NCBI GenBank assembly: GCA_948146395.1 | Contig: OX411543.1 | Location: 54,230,017-54,294,016 of the forward strand | DNA length: 64,000 nucleotides | Origin: Fragum whitleyi | Taxonomy: Eukaryota > Mollusca > Bivalvia > Cardiida > Cardiidae | Direction: 5' to 3' | In this document: positions 48,619-60,275 of the stretch, piece after piece | Layout: each line of letters begins with the position of its first letter | How positions within the stretch are numbered: the first letter of the stretch is position 1 | The notes under the pieces: generated by a model | Database searches by the model: none | Seen by the model: only the letters and a program-made list of their open reading frames with translations | Told to the model about the DNA's origin: nothing | Made by a program: the position numbers and the translations under genes

Positions 48619-48730
48619 TACTGTTGTCAACATCGTGAAATCAACAGGGTCGTTTTTGAATGGTTTGAGCGAGCGATTTAGAATGATTTTGATTGAAATA
48701 CATGTCAATTTCACGAGGTAATTCACTATA
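48619..48730 (+). mobile_element. M-family MITE, 112-bp deletion derivative
   Basis: Left end TACTGTTGTCAACATCGTG joined after CAACAGGGTC to the distal block TTTTTGAATGGTTTGAGCGA, then CACGAGGTAATTCACTATA. The hairpin and everything between are deleted. Confidence 0.85.
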
Positions 48731-49474
48731 TCATCATTATGAAACTTGGCATGACATTCCTTGGGCTACCCTGTACTTATATTATTTTCATGAATATAAT
48801 GTCACCATATCTTACCGTTAACAATATCTATATTTTTATACAAGATTGTGGGTTAAAAATTCGTTTATGGGAAATCGTTGACTTAAGTAAAGACACTTTA
48901 ACAGGGTGTACTTCAAGATTTTGTCCAAAAACATATAGCATATACCCCGGCAATATTCGTCCAACATCAAGGTTCATGTAAAAAAAATACCAAATTTCAT
49001 ACACCTTCTATTTACAATAAAATCTGTTTGTCCAGGAATCTTCAAGGTGGGAAGTAATCGTGCACGAGTTTGACGAATCATGAACCCTATGAAACCAAAC
49101 ATCCGCGTTTTTTTACATATACTGAACAACAGAATTAACGCATCACTTTTCAATGACAAATATTCTTACCCTGAAAACGATCGATTTACTGATATGATAT
49201 TACTTTATTTTGACTGGCCACTAGGTACACAATTGTGGTAAAATTCATTCCTGATATCATACTCACTTGAGCAAATACAATATATAGACAATTACCAGAG
49301 TATTGCACTGAATCCTTGACCTGAGTAATGATAAAACTTAGACACCTGATCTTTCAATCTTGCAGCATAAAAAGAGGCATTGTTCTCGATGGGTTCATAA
49401 TTCATACAAAATAAGAAATGTGTCACAGACATGGATGCCTAAGCAAATATTATAGGGTAAATTCATGTATTTGA
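48731..49474. other. no gene recognised
   Basis: The 80-codon frame at 48739-48981 has no motif. Confidence 0.4.
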
Positions 49475-49575
49475 GGGCGTTAACATTTGCAGAGACCCGA
49501 AAAAGGGTTGAACGCCCTAGTGCAAAGCACCAGGGCGTTAAAGCATTTTGAGGGTCTCTGCAAATGTTAACGCCC
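49475..49575. repeat. 101-nt double-stem palindrome
   Basis: The outer arms 49475-49498 and 49552-49575 are perfectly complementary over 24 bp (GGGCGTTAACATTTGCAGAG...). Inside, AACGCCCTAGTGC pairs with GCACCAGGGCGTT around AAA (8 + 3 bp). The inner stem repeats the GGGCGTT word of the outer arm. It may be a miniature inverted-repeat element or a structured RNA. Confidence 0.8.
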
Positions 49576-49949
49576 GAAAAAGCGTTAATTGATGCTATTA
49601 TTGCATAAAACGATAGATAAGAGCAAAATAATTTCATAGAAACCAATTAAACCAGTTAAAAACCTACTTATATGCCGTCATGCAATACACCGTCCAACTT
49701 GTTTATACCGAAATTGCTTGGTTAATTTATTACGTCACACAATTTAACGCGGGATTTAGAGCAACGTCTTTAGGTATGCTCTATAATAACAAGGAAACTG
49801 ATGAAAGCAGAGACACTTGAATGTCATAAATATGTTATATGTTCGTGCAACAGATTGAATGCATCTTACGAAGATAAATTTGGTCGAGTACTACAGCAAA
49901 TAAAGGTGGTAGCGAAACCTGTGTAGACGTTCATGCAACAGATCATGCA
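49576..49949. other. no feature recognised
   Basis: Nothing identified. Confidence 0.4.
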
Positions 49950-49963
49950 AAGTCTTCGGGTTT

Positions 49964-50776
49964 ACTTAATTTTTCACCTGAAAATATATAAATCAACAAA
50001 CTCTTACGCACGCGAAAGTGTCTACCTTTCAATTGTAGAGAGCGTATCAATTAATCTCCCGTAAGGGCCAAGAATCAAGACAATGCACCACACACACTAT
50101 GCAACTCAATAGATACTCATATTCAACGATAAAGAGTACAAGCACCCAAATAGTCATTTACACACACACACACACATGAATATATACATAAGCACTCACG
50201 CACACTCGCACAAAAAAGCTTTAAACCACTGTAATTGATAACGCATTGATAAATACAAATGGTATACTTTATGTTAGATGTTAGAACAAAATTTTTAACA
50301 AAGATAAAAGATCATTTTTTATGATATAAGATTAACTTAATCCTAAATCTTTGCTACTCAAAAGAAAAAATCGATATATTATGTAAAACCAAATTGTCAA
50401 AAACATATTTGTCAATTTTTTTTATTACAAACATACTATAAACGAACAAAGTTTTTAATCACAATGTCAGTAGGCCACTGAACTATTATGATTCCCGCTT
50501 ATTATAGCTGTAATCAGAATACTTTAGTCGTCAGCTCGACAATTAGTATTGCAAACAATAAAATACTACCAAAAATTTAATTAAACAAAATATCCAATAT
50601 AATAAGTATGAAATTAGACATGAAACTTTATGTTGATAACTGTCCTTTTCATGTTTAATTATGTTACTAACATCTCCATACTAACATAGCAATTGTAAGG
50701 TATGTAGAGGGATGCCCACGACCCTCACATACCTATGGACGTGGAAAATAAAGCTAAAAAAAAAAAAAAAAAAAAG
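49964..50776 (+). mobile_element. retroposed sequence with poly(A) and target duplication
   Basis: AAGTCTTCGGGTTT at 49950-49963 recurs as AAGTCTTCGAGTTT at 50775-50788 (one mismatch). The insert ends AATAAA (50747-50752) and about 21 A. A stem-loop, GGTATGTAGAGGG (50699-50711) with CCCTCACATACC (50722-50733), sits just upstream of the signal. A (CA)n run lies at 50160-50175. There is no coding frame, so it is a 5'-truncated LINE tail or a retrocopied non-coding transcript. Confidence 0.7.
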
Positions 50777-50788
50777 TCTTCGAGTTTG

Positions 50789-51863
50789 GCGGTAGCGAAA
50801 AAATAAATTTCGGAATGCCATCGCAACATATAAAACTTCATATTGTGAAAAAAGTTATATCGAAGTGATGCGGTTTTTTTTTTTTTGTTTTTTTTTGTTC
50901 AATATTTTTTCTCGAGATTGATTAGCGTGAAAAATTGATTAGGATTTCTGTTATTTATTTGATATTTCTTATGTCTTCTTCAACAGACTGATGTTTTGTA
51001 AGCTTAACCTTGGCAATCTTCTTAGTGTCTGATTTGGATTTTAAAGATAGGTTAAGATGGTTATTTGGACTGGCTACAATTGTGATCGAGAACAATTAAA
51101 CACTGCAGTTAATTTCTAGCTTTGTCGGTGATCCCTTTCGATTATGTTCTTTTTGTTTCATTAACACGTTCTTGGTAATATCTGTATGCTGTTTTGTAAA
51201 ACAGCCTCTGCTCTTGAGCAGGATAGAATCTATATTGATATTAGACTCTCTATACACAATATGAATTACGTGCATTGAATGTTACAGAAAATTGCCAATA
51301 ATTTTTTTATTTGTTTCATAAATGATTTATGAAAATAAAATGATTAAATCTTGACTAGGCAACAGGAAAATCCAATTCTCATCCAAATTTGAGATTGACA
51401 TGATTGACAATCATTAAAATGCTATAAGTACAATTGAGATTCTCTAGAAACGATTTTGATTTGATTAATGATAGAACTTGAACGTCTGAGATGAGCAAGT
51501 TTTGAAATGTATGCAAGTGAGTTAATAGAAAATGCCCTTTTTGTTCATTTTTGAACGAAGTAGGCGATGTCAATTTACTACAAAAGCGGACTTATAGAAT
51601 GTGGTCAGCCGTACACGATGAAAACAAAATTAAGCCGAAATTGTTAACGAAAAAATGATTGGTAGTTATGCTTAGATTTCGTTTAAAATGCGATAAGAGG
51701 AAGCTTATTGTAATATCAGATTTTTTAAAGAAATCTCAGTAAGGAGATAAAATTATCCAGAAATTTTGAATTTGTCTAGATAACAATCACTAATCGCGCA
51801 GCAAAATGTGTTTCCATAAAATAATCATTTGTACTTCAATAACAGATTGCTACGATTATTGTC
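50789..51863. other. no feature recognised
   Basis: T-rich tract near 50874-50897; nothing else identified. Confidence 0.4.
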
Positions 51864-52300
51864 TTCAGTTAAGATCACCGTGAAATTTACAGTATGAATG
51901 ATTTTGGAATGATTTCGGAATGAGTTTAAAGCGAGTTTTAGAGAAATTAATGGGAGGAAATCCATTATCACTAATTTTGTTCTGGTTGAACAAAGTTGGC
52001 AACATTATTTACCCCCTTGAATAATATATACGTATTATTCTGTTTGTGCGTCTTCATGGACCAATCAGACGCTTTAAAAACACTTTAAAATCCATAACAG
52101 CCAATAAAATCGTAGAATAATTTGATCGATTTGAACAAAATTTTGATCGTCTTGAATGATTTCGTCATGATTCCAAATGATGTTTGAGCGTTTTTTGATC
52201 GGTTTGGGTGAGTGTTTGGAATGAATGAATGGAGCAATGAGTGAATGGTCTAGAAAGATTGTGATCGGAATGCGTGTTAATTTCACGATGTTTAACTGTA
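51864..52300 (+). mobile_element. M-family MITE, older subfamily, near full length
   Basis: Left end TTCAGTTAAGATCACCGTG, right end CACGATGTTTAACTGTA. It carries ATTCTGTTTGTGCGTCTTC and GGACCAATCAGACGC, and a partly decayed hairpin (GGGAGGAAATCCATTATC...AACATTATTTACCCCC). Confidence 0.85.
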
Positions 52301-53103
52301 GAAATATACATTTGTATCAGATATAATTTATCGAAAGTTTTTTTGTTTGACGTCATTCTAGTATGTAACTATGTATTCAAGCTATCTTTATAATGCGTTT
52401 TTGACGCCTTCAGAAACTTTAAGATTGCAAAATTATCCAAAATACGAGATAAATAAATCAAACAGATTGACTTAAGAATTTATATATGAAACACATAATG
52501 CATGAAATGGCAGTTTTTAAAAAATAAAATCGTTTAATCATCTCACAAAATTGATTCATCCCTGCCAAAATGTTTCTGTATGCTATTGAGATAAAAACAA
52601 AAAGAACTCATAGTGCACTCGTATGAACACGCATTGATCTTAAATGCACTAACGCTATTATTTTGCCTATCTTGTGACCTTGGGTTATCTGCGAAACATT
52701 TCGAACCTGGCCTCATTGAGAGGGCTTTCGTTCTTTGTATCATATCACATTTCTTTATTAAATGCTCTTTATAGATATTTCCAAAATTTGGACTACCTGT
52801 ACATCGTACTTAATAAACAGTTAAAATGCTTATAAACGTCACATGTAGCTTATATTCCCATGTTCATATTTGGAATTTACGTTTCGTTTAATCAATTCTT
52901 AATTCTGTAAATGATAGAAGAGACCAAATACATATTTTCACCGTTTGGCAAACTCGTTGATTTTTTTCCGCCTACATAATTCTTTAAGGAACAATATTTA
53001 CTTAAATGAAAGAGATATAATGAAACTTGCACGGCTTTGAAATCTATGAATAAAATACATAAATGCATTGTATTGGATTTGTTGCACGAGAAGATGAGAA
53101 AAT
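52301..53103. other. no feature recognised
   Basis: Nothing identified. Confidence 0.4.
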
Positions 53104-53422
53104 AATTAGATGATTAAACGAGACTTACTTGGAAGTTGATGTTTGATCTGGATTCTATCGTCTGTCAACTCTTGGATGGGCTTACACAGAGATAACGTAG
53201 CTTGCCAGCAGGTATCAGCCTTTAGAGTCCATTGGAGGTCGAAGTTTTATTTTAAGTACTTAACATCTTATAAACTTGACGACAATGTTTTGAAGGTTGA
53301 ACAGAGTAAGAAATTCAGTGGGTCGGGAAGGGCTGGGTGTGTAAGCCCATCCAAGAGTTGACAGACGATAGAATCCAGATCAAACATCAACTTCCAAGTA
53401 AGTCTCGTTTAATCATCTAATT
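53104..53422. repeat. perfect 85-bp inverted repeat with 149-bp spacer
   Basis: Arms 53104-53188 (AATTAGATGATTAAACGAGA...) and 53338-53422 are exact reverse complements over 85 bp. Within the arms lies a variant of the neighbouring DIRS-like terminus (GATTCTATCGTCTGTCAACT). After the left arm, 53185-53218 repeats, inverted, the 34 bp at 58902-58935 just inside the right end of the large element. The 72-codon frame across the spacer has no motif. Confidence 0.92.
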
Positions 53423-53599
53423 CTATCGTCTGTCATACTCTTAGAGGGGCTTCACAGAGACTTTAGAGTTAACTCTGTTCAAGCTGATCTAATAATTAAA
53501 AAAAATAGACATGAAAGTGTGATGTATATAATCTTCTCTTTAACAAATCCAACACTATTTGAACATTTATGATAAATGTGCAGTTCTTACTGTAACATG

Positions 53600-56000
53600 C
53601 TACTGAATTGTAGAGATGTCTTTTCCAATGACTTATTTATTAAACTTAGAACCAGTGCACCCCTCAGAAGTTTTAAGCTAATTTTGAAGAGTCTCAGACC
53701 TTCTAGCTTTTGCTTTACTTGTAGCTGCTTATTGGACCCATAATTTTAAAAAAAAACCTGTACTTTTTAAGAAAATCCTGACGCAACAGCCTTACACATG
53801 TTATTGCATGTAGAAATGTCTGAATAAGGTTTGTTGGTGTTAATCATTAACTTTCCACAGTAACGGAAACCCTCAGTTCTACTTATGTATTCCAGGAAAA
53901 ACTTTTTAATGCATAGTGCTTTCAACATTGTATGATTCCAATATCAGGGGACACAGGTGATGACCTGGCCTTGACTGCTTTAGTTAATGATTGAGCTTTA
54001 CAATCATTTTATCTTAAATGAGAGAAATGTTAGTCAAATTAATCACATGTGACATTTGACACATTTTAGCAGTTTGAATTGCAATAAACCAACCAGCTAT
54101 TTTTCAAGATAGCACTGCCACTATAAATGCAATGTCAAGTTGATATGCTCCAGAACTGATACTCAAAAACTGTCTAGGCATCCCATGCATGATTTATATT
54201 AATGTCTTGGTAATGAAGACAACAATTAAAATAAGCCTTCCTGAATTTCTTTGTCTATGAGCAGTGCCCGAATTTTTCCCCTGATAAAAAATTGAAAAGT
54301 TGATCTATAGCCGATCTGGTAGTGTTTATGGTACTGTACCCTTCCCCCTCTGAATTTGAGTTAGAAATTGGCATAGTAATGTGAGGAGAAGCAGGGGATA
54401 CTAAGCATTTGGCATTTGGAAACTTAATCCATCTATTTATGTAAACTTTATAAGTCTTTTTAGTAGAATATTCTCCAAGATGGCATAATAATACCAATAG
54501 ATTCATTTGGTATGTTTTGGTCTTGTAAGGCTTTCCTAAAATATTAAAAACTCTCAGTTTTAGATGCTTCACTAGATGTTTTTTTCTCTAGTTCGTATTT
54601 GTGAGATGAGGATTTGAGGCACTGGCAGTAGTTTCATACACTGAGGCCATTAAGTCTGTTTTTTCAACTTAAGGGCTACTTAGGCCTGATGTTTGCTATT
54701 TTTTGGAGAAGACCCCCAATGACTGTGAAAAGGAGAACATAAAACAAATTATTACTCCAGTTCATTAAGAGTGTATCAACAGCCAAAGCCTCATGGTCAG
54801 GATAAAAAGAAACATTCTTTTTCAATTTAGCATTCAGTAGCTACACAAGCATATTTATTCCGATTGCTGGATAAAATGATGCTTTCATTTGTTGAAAACA
54901 TAATTGTCTATCGACCACTCCAAGTCATCTGTATGATTTTTCAAAAGCCCTTCTCGTGCTATAACTCTTGAGCAAGATTATTCAAGTCTTGTATATTTCC
55001 ACCGAATTTGATTTTGTATGAAAATGATAATGTTGTTACATCATCAATCGTCAAGATTTCAATGAGAATGTTTTCTTTCCTCTTTGCAAAGTCTATAAAT
55101 CCAAGCTTGCACGCCTTAAGCTCAAGAATATCAATTTGTAAGGATTATAAAAGTTCTGACCATACTGCTTATGCAATTGTCCCTTATACCTTGAATTTTA
55201 TTTATGTAAAATTGTAGCTCAACTCTGAATGAACCGGTGTTTGTTTTCCAGTAAACAGAAATTATATCATTAGATCATTTAATTTGAGCACTAAAGTTTT
55301 AACTGTTACAGTGAATGAATCCTCCTAAATTATCTATACAATACATTTGAAAGATCACATATCTAACTGTTGCTTATCCCGACATTCATTGTGCTTGTAT
55401 TAGACCATAGTTCTTTGACTACTGATCCAGTATCAATTGCTCCCTGGCCTCCTTGTCTATTTCTAACTAGAGCCTGTATGAGGCTATGTTGTCAAATATC
55501 ACTCCAATGATTTTCTAGAAACTACATCAATAAAACATGGTAGTATCATTTGGGTATTAATTATCATTGACTACATCAAATATTGACATTCTGCATTTAA
55601 TCATGATTTGATAAATGAATATTTCCTTACTAATTGTTGATTTGTTTTATAAGATGAGTATAATAGACATTATGTATACTTGATCATTTATATATCCTAA
55701 TAGAGAGCCTTATCTTTTGACTACTATCAGCATAATTGGTGGAACTAAGGTTTCAATATGATCTATATCTTATGTTGTTATTGGAAAATGTCATATAACC
55801 ATCATTTTCCACTTCAATGACCAAAAGGGTAAATTTTCAAACCTATGTATGGTGATACACAAAAATGCCTAGTTGTCAAGTTGTTGAAGCCTGAATCTTT
55901 CAAAGATAGCTACTCATTTGTTTCCTTATGCCTACTAGAACATTTCTAAACCTTAGATGTAAGTTTGCCTTGACCACAAGATACTTAATTTTACTCATTT
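53600..56000 (-). pseudogene. relic of RT/RNase H and tyrosine recombinase genes
   Basis: DIRS-type elements encode reverse transcriptase with RNase H and a tyrosine recombinase that inserts the DNA circle. Reading the minus strand upstream to downstream: VVKELWSN (about 55410), the RNase H segment IDILELKACKLGFIDF (55135 down), FGGNIQDLNNLAQEL (about 54965), then the conserved tail DDLEWSIDNYVFQ and FYPDHEALAVDTLLMNW (54920-54750). The 105-codon frame at 54572-54255 matches the N-terminal recombinase domain (STKKTYKVYINRWIKF, GYSTINTTRSAIDQLFNFLS). The catalytic part follows with stops (LKQSRPGHHLCPL near 54000-53930). Frameshifts and stops occur throughout; reverse transcriptase motifs are too decayed to place. 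The start and end given are approximate. Confidence 0.75.
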
Positions 56001-57504
56001 CATCTAATATCCTTCATAATTATGTATCTGCTTCTAATAAGTCTTCAAATTTGCACAATATGTATTTTTCTCCTCATAAATATATGCTTATGTAATCAGT
56101 CTTTGGTTCCATCCAACTTTCGCATGCAAAGAAATATTATGTACTACATGTGTACAACCATTTAAATTCTTTGGAACAGAGATCTTTTAGGGATTTCAAC
56201 CTAAATACTGCTGTCTATAAATGAAATAGTGACAATATTCTATTTTAAGTAAAATCATAGATTTCTGTGGTGTTGAATATAGTCTGATACTGTATGCAAT
56301 GATTGCATCATAAGGGTTTGGAACTGCTCCCTCCCCATCAAATGAGGATTCAAGGACTGGTTGCAAGAATAACTACCGAAAAAGATGTTATAGTTTATTG
56401 TTATTATCAATAAAACCTTACATACAGTAAGTATGGTAAATAGCTAACACTTTACATTGACTTACAGAAATAGAACAGGATATATCAAAAACCTAGTGGT
56501 AAGTATTCCATCATTAGCAATCTAAGATGCAAGTGATGGATTTCAAACATGGAAATAATATATCAAAATAAAACCAATAACCAAGAATATGGCCCTCTAG
56601 CAGGCCATGTTGAGATAATATGAACATTGCAAAAGTCCTTAGATATTGTTTACTTGGCCAGGCTTCCATATGAATTGTATCAAGAAATGCAGAAAAACTT
56701 TAGGTCAAAATACCGATTGCATTAAAAAAAATGGTTCATACATCCATGAAATTTCAGTAGTAAGGTTATGTTGATTTTATTTCTTGTAGACAACCATTCC
56801 TCCCTAGCTATGATGGACTGTTGTTGTCATCAAAGACCATGGAATTCCTTAGGAGAAAGAGATTGCCTAAGAAAAGAATTGAAATACACAGGGTCATAAT
56901 TAGCTGTTAATTTGTAAATGATCGGATGAGCCAACACTTTTAAATCACTGATAGACAGTCTAGGAGTATTTAACCCCAAATGACTCGAACATCATTTATC
57001 ATCTTCACATTCTGACCCCATTAATGACCCCTAGGGATCTGGACCAGATAACTCTGCATCCTACAAAACCCTTGTTCTTGAAATAAATGGATATAATTGA
57101 ATACAAACAGTTAACATATTTTGAAGAAAATCTGACCCCAAAATCATACAATTGATATAGATTTGTAAAAAGAGTTTTGATTACATAAAATTCAAAATAC
57201 TGAAACATAAGAACTAGCTTATTTGATGGATCCTGAATTCCATGACCTCCATCCATGAGCTACATGCTTCTGCAAGTGAGCATTTATGGTAGTGTCCTTG
57301 GCATGGCCTTGCTTTTGGCTAAGCTTTTCATATGGTATAATAAATTAACTGTCTCAGATGCCTGAATGATCAATTACCAGAAAATTTACTTGAAATCAAT
57401 CATCAAAACGCAAATAAAGCCAAAAATGTGTCTTGTTTGCCACTCTGGCTGCATTTTCACTCCGAAATATAGGAGCGTATCTGCAAATTTCATTGAGATC
57501 TGTG

Positions 57505-58560
57505 ACAAACTACAAACAGCCATATAGGCAGTTTTATTATATCAATACACCATGTCATATAAACAGCCAATACAGGCCATTTAATAATACAATCCACCAT
57601 GTCATATAGACAGCCATATAGGCCATTTCAATATTGAGATCCACCATGTCATGTAGACAGCCATTAAGGCAATTTCGATATTGAGATCCACCATATCATA
57701 TAGACAGCCATATAGGCAATTATACAGACAGCCAAAGAGGAAATATATTATTCCACAACTATTATGTCATAGAGACAACTATTTTGGCAATTTGGAATGG
57801 TAAGATCCATGTCATATAGACAGCCATAAAGGCAGTGTAATTTAAGACCAATTTAACTTATAGACAGCCATCAAAGCAATTCTATTAAGTCGATCAAATA
57901 TTGCATGTAAACAACAAAAGAAGTGGTTTTGATTTCAAGACCTTATGTCATATAGACAGCCATGTAGGCAATTTTGTAATTGTGGATCAATTTTCATCAA
58001 AACAGCCACGTAGGCAATTTGTCAAATGTGGATCTTTTATCATATAGACAGCCATGTAAGCAATTTTCAATTTTGGATCTATAATTGTCAAAAGAGAGCC
58101 ATGTAAGCAATTTGGCAAATATTGATCTTTTATCATATAGACAGCCATGTAAGCAATTTTCAATTTGGATCTATAATTGTCAAAAGAGAGCCATGTAGGC
58201 AATTTGTATTTGTGGATCTTTTGTTATATAGACAGCCATGTAGGCAATTTTATAATTGTGGATCAATTGTCATATAGACAGCCATGTAGGCAATTTGCAA
58301 CTGTGGATCTATTGTCATAAAGACAGCCATGTAGGCAATTTGCAACTGTGTATCTATTGTCATATAGACAGCCATGTAGGCAATTTTGTAATTGTGGATC
58401 AATTGTCATATAGACAGCCATGTAGGCAATTTTGCAACTGTGGATCTATTGTCATATAGACAGCCATGTAGGCAATTTGCAATTATGCATCCATTGTCAC
58501 ATAGTCAGCCATGTAGGCAAATTTGTAGTTTAGTATCTAGTATCATCCACATAGGCAAAG
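57505..58560 (+). repeat. 46-bp minisatellite, about 22 units
   Basis: Units read CATATAGACAGCCATGTAGG then CAATTTTGTAATTGTGGATC. Spacing is 45-46 bp in the regular part (58200-58500) and more irregular and diverged to the left, with CAGCCATATAGG variants. Open frames at 57987-58202, 58256-58459 and 58392-58583 are products of the repeat. Confidence 0.9.
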
Positions 58561-58968
58561 GTTTAATTTTGTCAGATCCATAATGTCATATAGACAACTA
58601 TATAAGTAAAGAAGCTTTATTTCTGAGCAGTCATATCACTTTGACCTTTCTAATTCAAATTGATCATTCAGAGCTCAAACACATTTCTAGGGATAAGCAC
58701 AAAGAAACAAAGGAAGTCAAGTGACCAGAATGAAAATTCAACAAAATTAAAGAAAACTTTACCGTGATTGACCTCCAAATAACACTTGAAAATAATTATC
58801 ACTCAAGATTAATAATGGTAAAACAAATGTGGGTGAAATTAAATTAATTTAATGGACCCTAAATACACCTGGCTGTTGTCCCTGCAAGTGGCAGCCTCGT
58901 TCTGATACCTGCTGGCAAGCTACGTTATCTCTGTGAAGCCCCTCTAAGAGTATGACAGACGATAGAAT

Positions 58969-59330
58969 CCAATATAAATGATATTTGGCTGGAAAATGAG
59001 TATTTTATCTATATGAACCACGGAGCTCTGTAGATGTATAGGTTTGAAAAGTATTTATGCAAAAGTCTAATTCGATGTGCGATTTAACATCGTACCTAAA
59101 GTTTTAATCAAGCTCAAGATACATGTACGACTCTTCGTTCGCTTTTTTCGATCTGATAAATTTTTGTTTGGTAAAATTGACAAGCGCCCAATTCAACCTA
59201 ATTTTTAGTTGATCACTCATCTTTCCAATTATCGTATTAAACTCATTCCTTTAAATCGTTAAAAACATTACATTATTGTTCAAAACGCTCGTAATACCTC
59301 ATTCTCATCAAGACTTGTGTTTTTCAACTT
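58969..59330. other. no feature recognised
   Basis: CpG content returns to the usual level immediately outside the element; nothing else identified. Confidence 0.4.
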
Positions 59331-59576
59331 CTGGGCCCAAGGTTATAAAACTTTTCTCAGGCTCTGACTCAATTTTCTCAAATCTCAATTTGAGATTAAA
59401 GCCGTATTTCTGTTTTATTACTCATTTTAATGTGTTAACGTAAAAGATGATATTAATAAGTTGTTATAAATAACAACTTATTAATATTATCTTTTATTTT
59501 CATACATCTATTTTAATTTGAAATTTGATTAAAATTGAGCCTGAGCCTGGGAAAAGTTTTATAACCTTGGGCCCAG
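59331..59576. mobile_element. palindromic element P, best copy
   Basis: 246-bp foldback. The outer arms of 34 bp (CTGGGCCCAAGGTTATAAAA...) differ at one base. The inner core, arms 59445-59466 and 59471-59492, is the same palindrome as at 5155-5202 with one mismatch. No transposase and no clear target duplication. Confidence 0.85.
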
Positions 59577-60139
59577 GTGTCATCGACACTGTGACCATAA
59601 AATTTAAGGGTCGAAACTTGTTTTCAATGGGTCAAGAAGCGTGCGAACTAACATATATCATTAGTTTAACAATTTTAATGATCTACATAAATGAATTATC
59701 ATAATCTATAAAGAGTCCAGTGACATTTTAATTTTATTTTAATACTATGACGAGCTGTTGTTGCAATATTTTTACAAATTTTTCTTGAATGTTAAAAACG
59801 GGTATAAATGTAACATTTTCTCATTTGTCTTTAGATTTTTTTTTAAATTTTAAGTCTGCCAAAAGAATTCACTTTTTAGTAATCATTTATTATTATTTCC
59901 TATTTTTTTTTTACACTAACAGTTATTATTAGAGGATTTTGTTGTTGGAAGTGCCATCTTTGAACAAATTTAGTGAAATTTTAGTTTGATTTGCTCAAAA
60001 AAGCAATCTATATTTATATTTTTCTTTTAATTCCGACTAAAGAATTTTTGGCACTTTATTTATTTTTTTTTCTATTTTCTCCCTCTTCCAATCAAGTGTA
60101 TCCATTAATAGACCAGAGAACCAGAAATATGAAAATGGC
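59577..60139. other. no feature recognised
   Basis: AT-rich with homopolymer T tracts; nothing identified. Confidence 0.4.
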
Positions 60140-60275
60140 CAAAGGGAGTTACTAGAATATCGCTCGTGTTCTATTTGAACGACATAAGCTATATTCTATC
60201 AAGTCCCTTTCATTTCACTGAAAAACTCGCTCATCACACCTATACAATCTCAGAAATCATCCACAATCGTCAATG
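60140..60275 (-). mobile_element. M-family MITE fragment
   Basis: AAAGGGAGTTACTAGAATATCG, CACTGAAAAACTCGCTCATC, AATCATCCACAATCGTCAAT; ends decayed. Confidence 0.6.

Larger units (their letters stand above)
53420..58968 (-). mobile_element. decayed DIRS-like tyrosine-recombinase retrotransposon
   Basis: A 5,549-bp element bounded by perfect 41-bp inverted ends (53420-53460 ATTCTATCGTCTGTCATACT...; 58928-58968 its exact complement). No target duplication is visible (CATCTA at left, CCAATA at right), as expected for tyrosine-recombinase integration. The minus strand carries RNase H then recombinase relics in DIRS order, near the 3' end. The 5' third holds a 46-bp minisatellite. The interior is nearly devoid of CpG. 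The size suits DIRS (about 5-6 kb). The terminal repeats are shorter than in classic DIRS elements, so the exact subgroup is open. Confidence 0.8.

Noticed and set aside
53143..53361. 72-codon open frame ending in the palindrome
   Set aside because: It spans the spacer of the perfect inverted repeat and shows no domain; the splice-like AAGTAAGT is within the repeated arm.
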